Shown here piece after piece: positions 54,227-64,000 of a stretch of DNA of 64,000 nt; positions within the stretch are counted from its first letter, which is position 1; the number at the start of each line of letters is the position of its first letter. Where the stretch lies: NCBI GenBank assembly GCA_964057225.1, contig OZ059897.1:18104001-18168000 (forward strand), in the 5' to 3' direction. A program made the position numbers and the translations under genes. Below the pieces are notes generated by a model. That model was not told the DNA's origin. It saw nothing but the letters and a program-made list of their open reading frames with translations, and did not search any database. The stretch comes from Auanema rhodensis (lineage: Eukaryota > Nematoda > Chromadorea > Rhabditida > Rhabditidae).

Positions 54227-57200
54227 TTGAAAAATGATGCATTAGTGTATGTTGAGTTTCCATGTACACTCAATATTGCTTCCAAAAACATTTTGACAAA
54301 AATGTTTTCGGAAAATTTCAAAATAATTTAGCAAAAAGTAGATGTTTTTAGATTTCTTTTTTCAAGGCAAAGACGATGGACAATGTTATTCAACGAAAAA
54401 ATCATTTCTTCAGGGTGAAAATCGAGGATATAAGTGTGAACTTATATCAGTTGATATCTGGGTGCATTTTTAAGCTAGGGCAAATCTGATAACACAGATC
54501 GACGCAGCTTAAAAATCCGCATCGAATGCACTATACTACATTGAGAAACGCTTAATACATAAATTAGTTATGATCGTTTGAAAAATGATGCATTAGTGTA
54601 TGTTGAGTTTCCATATACACTCAACATTGCTTCCAAAAACATTTTGACAAAAATTTTTTCGAAAAATTTCGAAATAATTTAGCAAAAAGTAGATGTTTTT
54701 AGATTCCATTTTTCAAGGCAAAGACGATAGACAATGTTATTCAACGAAAAAATTAATTCTTCAGGGTGAAAATCGAGGATATAAGTGTGAACTTATATCA
54801 GTTGATATCTCGGTGCATATTTAAGCTAGCGCAAATCTGATAACACAGATCGACGCAGCTTAAAAATCCGCATCGAATGCACTATACTACATTGAGAAAC
54901 GCTTAATACAAAAATTAGTTATGATCGTTTGAAAAATGATGCATTAGTGTATGTTGAGTTTCCATGTACACTCAACATTGCTTCCAAAAACATTTTGACA
55001 AAAATTTTTTCGAAAAATTTCAAAATAATTTAGCAAAAAGTAGATGTTTTTAGATTCCATTTTTCAAGGCAAAGACGATAGACAATGTTATTCAACGAAA
55101 AAATTAATTCTTTAGGGTGAAAATCGAGGATATAAGTGTGAACTTATATCAGTTGATATCTCGGTGCATTTTTAAGCTAGCGCAAATCTGATAACACAGA
55201 TCGACGCAGCTTAAAAATCCGCATCGAATGCTTTATACTACATTGAGAAACGCTTAATACAAAAATTAGTTATGATCGTTTGAAAAATGATGCATTAGTG
55301 TATGTTGAGTTTCCATGTACACTCAACATTGCTTTCAAAAACATTTTGACAAAAACTTTTTCGAAAAATTTCAAAATAATTTAGCAAAAAGTAGATGTTT
55401 TTAGATTCCATTTTTCAAGGCAAAGACGATGGACAATGTTATTCAACGAAAAAATTAATTCTTCAGGGTGAAAATCGAGGATATAAGTGTGAACTTATAT
55501 CAGTTGATATCTCGGTGCATTTTTAAGCTAGCGCAAATCTGATAACACAGATCGACGCAGCTTAAAAATCCGCATCGAATGCACTATACTACATTGAGAA
55601 ACGCTTAATACATAAATTAGTTATGATCGTTTGAAAAATGATGCATTAGTGTATGTTGAGTTTCCATGTACACTCAATATTGCTTCCAAAAACATTTTGA
55701 CAAAAATGTTTTCGAAAAATTTCAGAATAATTTAGCAAAAAGTAGATGTTTTTAGATTTCTTTTTTCAAGGCAAAGACGATGGACAATGTTATTCAACGA
55801 AAAAATCATTTCTTCAGGGTGAAAATCGAGGATATAAGTGTGAACTTATATCAGTTGATATCTGGGTGCATTTTTAAGCTAGCGCAAATCTGATAACACA
55901 GATCGACGCAGCTTAAAAATCCGCATCGAATGCACTATACTACATTGAGAAAGGCTTAATACATAAATTAGTTATGATCGTTTGAAAAATGATGCATTAG
56001 TGTATGTTGAGTTTCCATGTACACTCAACATTGCTTCCAAAAACATTTTGACAAAAATTTTTTCGAAAAATTTCGAAATAATTTAGCAAAAAGTAGATGT
56101 TTTTAGATTCCATTTTTCAAGGCAAAGACGATAGACAATGTTATTCAACGAAAAAATTAATTCTTCAGGGTGAAAATCGAGGATATAAGTGTGAACTTAT
56201 ATCAGTTGATATCTCGGTGCATTTTTAAGCTAGCGCAAATCTGATAACACAGATCGACGCAGCTTAAAAATCCGCATCGAATGCACTATACTACATTGAG
56301 AAACGCTTAATACAAAAATTAGTTATGATCGTTTGAAAAATGATGCATTAGTGTATGTTGAGTTTCCATGTACACTCAATATTGCTTCCAAAAACATTTT
56401 GACAAAAATGTTTTCGAAAAATTTCAAAATAATTTAGCAAGAAGTAGATGTTTTTAGATTTCTTTTTTCAAGGCAAAGACGATGGACAATGTTATTCAAC
56501 GAAAAAATCATTTCTTCAGGGTGAAAATCGAGGATATAAGTGTGAACTTATATCAGTTGATATCTGGGTGCATTTTTAAGCTAGCGCAAATCTGATAACA
56601 CAGATCGACGCAGCTTAAAAATTCGCATCGAATGCACTATACTACATTGAGAAACGCTTAATACAAAAATTAGTTATGATCGTTTGAAAAATGATGCATT
56701 AGTGTATGTTGAGTTTCCATGTACACTCAATATTGCTTCCAAAAACATTTTGACAAAAATGTTTTCGAAAAATTTCAAAATAATTTAGCAAAAAGTAGAT
56801 GTTTTTAGATTTCTTTTTTCAAGGCAAAGACGATGGACAATGTTATTCAACGAAAAAATCATTTCTTCAGGGTGAAAATCGAGGATATAAGTGTGAACTT
56901 ATATCAGTTGATATCTGGGTGCATTTTTAAGCTAGCGCAAATCTGATAACACAGATCGACGCAGCTTAAAAATCCGCATCGAATGCACTATACTACATTG
57001 AGAAAGGCTTAATACATAAATTAGTTATGATCGTTTGAAAAATGATGCATTAGTGTATGTTGAGTTTCCATGTACACTCAACATTGCTTCCAAAAACATT
57101 TTGACAAAAATTTTTTCGAAAAATTTCGAAATAATTTAGCAAAAAGTAGATGTTTTTAGATTCCATTTTTCAAGGCAAAGACGATAGACAATGTTATTCA

Positions 57201-57385
57201 ACGAAAAAATTAATTCTTCAGGGTGAAAATCGAGGATATAAGTGTGAACTTATATCAGTTGATATCTGGGTGCATTTTTAAGCTAGCGCAAATCTGATAA
57301 CACAGATCGACGCAGCTTAAAAATCCGCATCGAATGCACTATACTACATTGAGAAAGGCTTAATACATAAATTAGTTATGATCGT
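54227..57385 (+). repeat. Nine-unit repeat C, copy 2
   Basis: This copy repeats the nine types of copy 1 at exactly 3159 bp, including rare markers TTGCTTTCAAAA (55331), TTTCAGAATA, GCAAGAAG and AATTCGC. The first unit has GCTAGGGC where copy 1 has GCTAAGGC; both lose the NheI site. The ninth unit ends in GAAAGGCTT with ACATAAATT, unlike the GCTTAAT with ACAAAAATT end of copy 1, marking the edge of the duplication. Confidence 0.95.
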
Positions 57386-57736
57386 TTGAAAAATGATGCA
57401 TTAGTGTATGTTGAGTTTCCATGTACACTCAACATTGCTTCCAAAAACATTTTGACAAAAATTTTTTCGAAAAATTTCGAAATAATTTAGCAAAAAGTAG
57501 ATGTTTTTAGATTCCATTTTTCAAGGCAAAGACGATAGACAATGTTATTCAACGAAAAAATTAATTCTTCAGGGTGAAAATCGAGGATATAAGTGTGAAC
57601 TTATATCAGTTGATATCTCGGTGCATTTTTAAGCTAGCGCAAATCTGATAACACAGATCGACGCAGCTTAAAAATCCGCATCGAATGCACTATACTACAT
57701 TGAGAAACGCTTAATACAAAAATTAGTTATGATCGT
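57386..57736 (+). repeat. Linking unit
   Basis: A TTTCGAAATA, GATAGACAA unit with GATATCTCGG, nearly a repeat of its left neighbour at 57035, which has GATATCTGGG. It is a local single-unit expansion between the nine-unit and four-unit blocks. Confidence 0.85.
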
Positions 57737-60544
57737 TTGAAAAATGATGCATTAGTGTATGTTGAGTTTCCATGTACACTCAATATTGCTTCCAAAAACA
57801 TTTTGACAAAAATGTTTTCGAAAAATTTCAAAATAATTTAGCAAAAAGTAGATGTTTTTAGATTTCTTTTTTCAAGGCAAAGACGATGGACAATGTTATT
57901 CAACGAAAAAATCATTTCTTCAGGGTGAAAATCGAGGATATAAGTGTGAACTTATATCAGTTGATATCTGGGTGCATTTTTAAGCTAGCGCAAATCTGAT
58001 AACACAGATGGACGCAGCTTAAAAATTCGCATCGAATGCACTATACTACATTGAGAAACGCTTAATACAAAAATTAGTTATGATCGTTTGAAAAATGATG
58101 CATTAGTGTATGTTGAGTTTCCATGTACACTCAATATTGCTTCCAAAAACATTTTGACAAAAATGTTTTCGAAAAATTTCAAAATAATTTAGCAAAAAGT
58201 AGATGTTTTTAGATTTCTTTTTTCAAGGCAAAGACGATGGACAATGTTATTCAACGAAAAAATCATTTCTTCAGGGTGAAAATCGAGGATATAAGTGTGA
58301 ACTTATATCAGTTGATATCTGGGTGCATTTTTAAGCTAGCGCAAATCTGATAACACAGATCGACGCAGCTTAAAAATCCGCATCGAATGCACTATACTAC
58401 ATTGAGAAAGGCTTAATACATAAATTAGTTATGATCGTTTGAAAAATGATGCATTAGTGTATGTTGAGTTTCCATGTACACTCAACATTGCTTCCAAAAA
58501 CATTTTGACAAAAATTTTTTCGAAAAATTTCGAAATAATTTAGCAAAAAGTAGATGTTTTTAGATTCCATTTTTCAAGGCAAAGACGATAGACAATGTTA
58601 TTCAACGAAAAAATTAATTCTTCAGGGTGAAAATCGAGGATATAAGTGTGAACTTATATCAGTTGATATCTCGGTGCATTTTTAAGCTAGCGCAAATCTG
58701 ATAACACAGATCGACGCAGCTTAAAAATCCGCATCGAATGCACTATACTACATTGAGAAACGCTTAATACAAAAATTAGTTATGATCGTTTGAAAAATGA
58801 TGCATTAGTGTATGTTGAGTTTCCATGTACACTCAACATTGCTTCCAAAAACATTTTGACAAAAATTTTTTCGAAAAATTTCAAAATAATTTAGCAAAAA
58901 GTAGATGTTTTTAGATTCCATTTTTCAAGGCAAAGACGATAGACAATGTTATTCAACGAAAAAATTAATTCTTTAGGGTGAAAATCGAGGATATAAGTGT
59001 GAACTTATATCAGTTGATATCTCGGTGCATTTTTAAGCTAGCGCAAATCTGATAACACAGATCGACGCAGCTTAAAAATCCGCATCGAATGCTTTATACT
59101 ACATTGAGAAACGCTTAATACAAAAATTAGTTATGATCGTTTGAAAAATGATGCATTAGTGTATGTTGAGTTTCCATGTACACTCAATATTGCTTCCAAA
59201 AACATTTTGACAAAAATGTTTTCGAAAAATTTCAAAATAATTTAGCAAAAAGTAGATGTTTTTAGATTTCTTTTTTCAAGGCAAAGACGATGGACAATGT
59301 TATTCAACGAAAAAATCATTTCTTCAGGGTGAAAATCGAGGATATAAGTGTGAACTTATATCAGTTGATATCTGGGTGCATTTTTAAGCTAGCGCAAATC
59401 TGATAACACAGATCGACGCAGCTTAAAAATTCGCATCGAATGCACTATACTACATTGAGAAACGCTTAATACAAAAATTAGTTATGATCGTTTGAAAAAT
59501 GATGCATTAGTGTATGTTGAGTTTCCATGTACACTCAATATTGCTTCCAAAAACATTTTGACAAAAATGTTTTCGAAAAATTTCAAAATAATTTAGCAAA
59601 AAGTAGATGTTTTTAGATTTCTTTTTTCAAGGCAAAGACGATGGACAATGTTATTCAACGAAAAAATCATTTCTTCAGGGTGAAAATCGAGGATATAAGT
59701 GTGAACTTATATCAGTTGATATCTGGGTGCATTTTTAAGCTAGCGCAAATCTGATAACACAGATCGACGCAGCTTAAAAATCCGCATCGAATGCACTATA
59801 CTACATTGAGAAAGGCTTAATACATAAATTAGTTATGATCGTTTGAAAAATGATGCATTAGTGTATGTTGAGTTTCCATGTACACTCAACATTGCTTCCA
59901 AAAACATTTTGACAAAAATTTTTTCGAAAAATTTCGAAATAATTTAGCAAAAAGTAGATGTTTTTAGATTCCATTTTTCAAGGCAAAGACGATAGACAAT
60001 GTTATTCAACGAAAAAATTAATTCTTCAGGGTGAAAATCGAGGATATAAGTGTGAACTTATATCAGTTGATATCTCGGTGCATTTTTAAGCTAGCGCAAA
60101 TCTGATAACACAGATCGACGCAGCTTAAAAATCCGCATCGAATGCACTATACTACATTGAGAAACGCTTAATACAAAAATTAGTTATGATCGTTTGAAAA
60201 ATGATGCATTAGTGTATGTTGAGTTTCCATGTACACTCAACATTGCTTCCAAAAACATTTTGACAAAAATTTTTTCGAAAAATTTCAAAATAATTTAGCA
60301 AAAAGTAGATGTTTTTAGATTCCATTTTTCAAGGCAAAGACGATAGACAATGTTATTCAACGAAAAAATTAATTCTTTAGGGTGAAAATCGAGGATATAA
60401 GTGTGAACTTATATCAGTTGATATCTCGGTGCATTTTTAAGCTAGCGCAAATCTGATAACACAGATCGACGCAGCTTAAAAATCCGCATCGAATGCTTTA
60501 TACTACATTGAGAAACGCTTAATACAAAAATTAGTTATGATCGT
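57737..60544 (+). repeat. Four-unit repeat D (1404 bp x 2)
   Basis: Copies at 57737-59140 and 59141-60544 share the order CAATATT with AATTCGC, CAATATT with GAAAGGCTT, TTTCGAAATA with GATAGACAA, and TTCTTTAGGG with GCTTTATAC. The first copy has a private CAGATGGACG near 58009, inside the otherwise constant inner stem region. All four types also occur inside repeat C, so D is a reduced derivative of C. Confidence 0.93.
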
Positions 60545-63001
60545 TTGAAAAATGATGCATTAGTGTATGTTGAGTTTCCATGTACACTCAACATTGCTTC
60601 CAAAAACATTTTGACAAAAACTTTTTCGAAAAATTTCAAAATAATTTAGCAAAAAGTAGATGTTTTTAGATTCCATTTTTCAAGGCAAAGACGATGGACA
60701 ATGTTATTCAACGAAAAAATTAATTCTTCAGGGTGAAAATCGAGGATATAAGTGTGAACTTATATCAGTTGATATCTCGGTGCATTTTTAAGCTAGCGCA
60801 AATCTGATAACACAGATCGACGCAGCTTAAAAATCCGCATCGAATGCACTATACTACATTGAGAAACGCTTAATACAAAAATTAGTTATGATCGTTTGAA
60901 AAATGATGCATTAGTGTATGTTGAGTTTCCATGTACACTCAACATTGCTTCCAAAAACATTTTGACAAAAACTTTTTCGAAAAATTTCAAAATAATTTAG
61001 CAAAAAGTAGATGTTTTTAGATTCCATTTTTCAAGGCAAAGACGATGGACAATGTTATTCAACGAAAAAATTAATTCTTCAGGGTGAAAATCGAGGATAT
61101 AAGTGTGAACTTATATCAGTTGATATCTCGGTGCATTTTTAAGCTAGCGCAAATCTGATAACACAGATCGACGCAGCTTAAAAATCCGCATCGAATGCTT
61201 TATACTACATTGAGAAACGCTTAATACAAAAATTAGTTATGATCGTTTGAAAAATGATGCATTAGTGTATGTTGAGTTTCCATGTACACTCAACATTGCT
61301 TCCAAAAACATTTTGACAAAAACTTTTTCGAAAAATTTCAAAATAATTTAGCAAAAAGTAGATGTTTTTAGATTCCATTTTTCAAGGCAAAGACGATAGA
61401 CAATGTTATTCAACGAAAAAATTAATTCTTCAGGGTGAAAATCGAGGATATAAGTGTGAACTTATATCAGTTGATATCTCGGTGCATTTTTAAGCTAGCG
61501 CAAATCTGATAACACAGATCGACGCAGCTTAAAAATCCGCATCGAATGCACTATACTACATTGAGAAACGCTTAATACAAAAATTAGTTATGATCGTTTG
61601 AAAAATGATGCATTAGTGTATGTTGAGTTTCCATGTACACTCAACATTGCTTCCAAAAACATTTTGACAAAAATTTTTTCGAAAAATTTCAAAATAATTT
61701 AGCAAAAAGTAGATGTTTTTAGATTCCATTTTTCAAGGCAAAGACGATAGACAATGTTATTCAACGAAAAAATTAATTCTTTAGGGTGAAAATCGAGGAT
61801 ATAAGTGTGAACTTATATCAGTTGATATCTCGGTGCATTTTTAAGCTAGCGCAAATCTGATAACACAGATCGACGCAGCTTAAAAATCCGCATCGAATGC
61901 TTTATACTACATTGAGAAACGCTTAATACAAAAATTAGTTATGATCGTTTGAAAAATGATGCATTAGTGTATGTTGAGTTTCCATGTACACTCAACATTG
62001 CTTCCAAAAACATTTTGACAAAAACTTTTTCGAAAAATTTCAAAATAATTTAGCAAAAAGTAGATGTTTTTAGATTCCATTTTTCAAGGCAAAGACGATG
62101 GACAATGTTATTCAACGAAAAAATTAATTCTTCAGGGTGAAAATCGAGGATATAAGTGTGAACTTATATCAGTTGATATCTCGGTGCATTTTTAAGCTAG
62201 CGCAAATCTGATAACACAGATCGACGCAGCTTAAAAATCCGCATCGAATGCACTATACTACATTGAGAAACGCTTAATACAAAAATTAGTTATGATCGTT
62301 TGAAAAATGATGCATTAGTGTATGTTGAGTTTCCATGTACACTCAACATTGCTTCCAAAAACATTTTGACAAAAACTTTTTCGAAAAATTTCAAAATAAT
62401 TTAGCAAAAAGTAGATGTTTTTAGATTCCATTTTTCAAGGCAAAGACGATGGACAATGTTATTCAACGAAAAAATTAATTCTTCAGGGTGAAAATCGAGG
62501 ATATAAGTGTGAACTTATATCAGTTGATATCTCGGTGCATTTTTAAGCTAGCGCAAATCTGATAACACAGATCGACGCAGCTTAAAAATCCGCATCGAAT
62601 GCTTTATACTACATTGAGAAACGCTTAATACAAAAATTAGTTATGATCGTTTGAAAAATGATGCATTAGTGTATGTTGAGTTTCCATGTACACTCAACAT
62701 TGCTTCCAAAAACATTTTGACAAATACTTTTTCGAAAAATTTCAAAATAATTTAGCAAAAAGTAGATGTTTTTAGATTCCATTTTTCAAGGCAAAGACGA
62801 TGGACAATGTTATTCAACGAAAAAATTAATTCTTCAGGGTGAAAATCGAGGATATAAGTGTGAACTTATATCAGTTGATATCTCGGTGCATTTTTAAGCT
62901 AGCGCAAATCTGATAACACAGATCGACGCAGCTTAAAAATCCGCATCGAATGCTTTATACTACATTGAGAAACGCTTAATACAAAAATTAGTTATGATCG
63001 T
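60194..63001 (+). repeat. Four-unit repeat E (1404 bp x 2), overlapping D
   Basis: Starting from the last unit of repeat D, the types are TTCTTTAGGG with GCTTTATAC (60194), AAAACTTTTTCG (60545), AAAACTTTTTCG with GCTTTATAC (60896), and AAAACTTTTTCG with GATAGACAA (61247). They repeat at 61598, 61949, 62300 and 62651. The last unit differs: it has ACAAATACTTTTTCG near 62722, GATGGACAA and GCTTTATAC. Confidence 0.88.
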
Positions 63002-64000
63002 TTGAAAAATGATGCATTAGTGTATGTTGAGTTTCCATGTACACTCAACATTGCTTCCAAAAACATTTTGACAAAAACTTTTTCGAAAAATTTCAAAATA
63101 ATTTAGCAAAAAGTAGATGTTTTTAGATTCCATTTTTCAAGGCAAAGACGATGGACAATGTTATTCAACGAAAATATTAATTCTTCAGGGTGAAAATCGA
63201 GGATATAAGTGTGAACTTATATCAGTTGATATCTCGGTGCATTTTTAAGCTAGCGCAAATCTGATAACACAGATCGACGCAGCTCAAAAATCCGTACGAA
63301 TGCACTATACTATATTGAGAAACGCTTAATACAAAAATTAGTTATGATCGTTTGAAAAATGATGCATTAGTGTATGTTGAGTTTCCATGTACACTCAACA
63401 TTGCTTCCAAAAACATTTTGACAAAAATTTTTTCGAAAAATTTCAAAATAATTTAGCAAAAAGTAGATGTTTTTAGATTTCTTTTTTCAAGGCAAAGACG
63501 ATGGACAATGTTATTCAACGAAAAAATCAATTCTTCAGGGTGAAAATCGAGGATATAAGTGTGAACTTATATCAGTTGATATCTGGGTGCATTTTTAAGC
63601 TAGCGCAAATCTGATAACACAGATCGACGCAGCTCAAAAATCCGTACGAATGCACTATACTATATTGAGAAACGCTTAATACAAAAATTAGTTATGATCG
63701 TTTGAAAAATGATGCATTAGTGTATGTTGAGTTTCCATGTACACTCAACATTGCTTCCAAAAACATTTTGACAAAAATTTTTTCGAAAAATTTCAAAATA
63801 ATTTAGCAAAAAGTAGATGTTTTTAGATTTCATTTTTCAAGGCAAAGACGATGGACAATGTTATTCAACGAAAAAATTAATTCTTCAGGGTGAAAATCGA
63901 GGATATAAGTGTGAACTTATATCAGTTGATATCTCGGTGCATTTTTAAGCTAGCGCAAATCTGATAACACAGATCGACGCAGCTTAAAAATCCGCACCGA
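63002..64000 (+). repeat. Diverging units at right edge (two of 350 bp)
   Basis: The units at 63002 and 63352 are 350 bp because CCGCATCGAATG is replaced by CCGTACGAATG (63292 and 63642). They also share AGCTCAAAA in place of AGCTTAAAA, and CTATATTGAG in place of CTACATTGAG. The first has a private AAAATATTAATTC near 63175. The second has AGATTTCTT, ATCAATTC and GATATCTGGG. The final partial unit (63702) returns to AGCTTAAAA and 351 bp spacing but ends in CCGCACCGA. Linked novelties in neighbouring units suggest a new sub-family, or approach to the array edge, to the right. Confidence 0.9.

Larger units (their letters stand above)
1..64000 (+). repeat. 351 bp satellite DNA array, window-wide
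   Basis: The same 351 bp unit recurs head to tail from the first to the last base, always in the same orientation. For example, TTG-start units lie at 298, 649, 1000 and 1351, and after the phase shift at 8256 at 8596, 8947 and 9298. The consensus unit has 109 G+C of 351 (31%). Units differ from one another at a limited set of recurrent positions, so neighbouring units are very similar and variants are shared over long distances. No unique sequence, transposon or gene interrupts the array, and neither edge is reached. The unit contains recognition sites that should give a 351 bp ladder: NsiI ATGCAT, BsrGI TGTACA, BstBI TTCGAA, EcoRV GATATC and NheI GCTAGC. I do not recognise the family. A centromeric or pericentromeric origin is plausible by array type only. 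Confidence 0.99.

Noticed and set aside
1-64000. CRISPR array or phage-type direct repeats
   Set aside because: Units abut directly with no unique spacers, and the repeat is far longer than CRISPR repeats.
1-64000. Telomeric or transposon-derived origin of the satellite
   Set aside because: No telomere-type short repeats, terminal inverted repeats, target site duplications or transposase fragments can be seen in the unit.

Overview
The whole 64 kb window is one uninterrupted, head-to-tail satellite DNA array. The unit is 351 bp, about 69% A+T, and every unit lies in the same orientation. I count about 182 units: a 297 bp partial at the left edge, a fused and deleted unit at 8020-8595, 179 complete units, and a 299 bp partial at the right edge. 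I see no protein-coding gene, tRNA, rRNA, transposon, CRISPR array or unique flanking sequence. The organism is a eukaryote. The consensus unit holds 12 CpG against about 8.5 expected from its base composition, so CpG is not depleted. That fits an invertebrate with little germline methylation (inference). I do not recognise the satellite family and assign no species. A centromeric or pericentromeric location is likely from array type, but the sequence does not prove it.

Layout, using units that start at the TTG of TTGAAAAATGATGCATTAG. Positions 1-4860 hold a three-unit higher-order repeat (1053 bp). Positions 4861-14211 are mostly two-unit (702 bp) patterns with local disorder, including a 126 bp deletion near 8256. 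Positions 14212-15966 are a divergent module. Positions 15967-31761 hold five copies of an eight-unit repeat (2808 bp), interrupted at 21583-23337 by a second copy of the divergent module. Positions 31762-39132 are two-unit arrays rich in one unit variant, including four of these in a row. Positions 39133-50013 hold a second, different eight-unit repeat with rearranged four-unit copies between its two complete occurrences. Positions 50014-51067 form a recombinant junction with a 352 bp unit. Positions 51068-57385 are two copies of a nine-unit repeat (3159 bp). Positions 57386-63001 are four-unit repeats (1404 bp). Positions 63002-64000 are more divergent 350 bp units.

There are no genes working together here. 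The window records repeated unequal exchange and local amplification. The most informative points are recombinant units that mark the joins. One at 18424-18774 appears to be the founding junction of the first eight-unit repeat, formed by removing five units from a thirteen-unit ancestor that is still present at 18775-23337. Each unit also carries several inverted repeats, runs of A and T spaced about 12-13 bp apart, and blocks that scarcely vary between units. These are the best candidates for function, as protein binding, chromatin packaging or folding of a satellite transcript, but function is inference only. The short open frames are incidental to the repeat and are not reported as genes.
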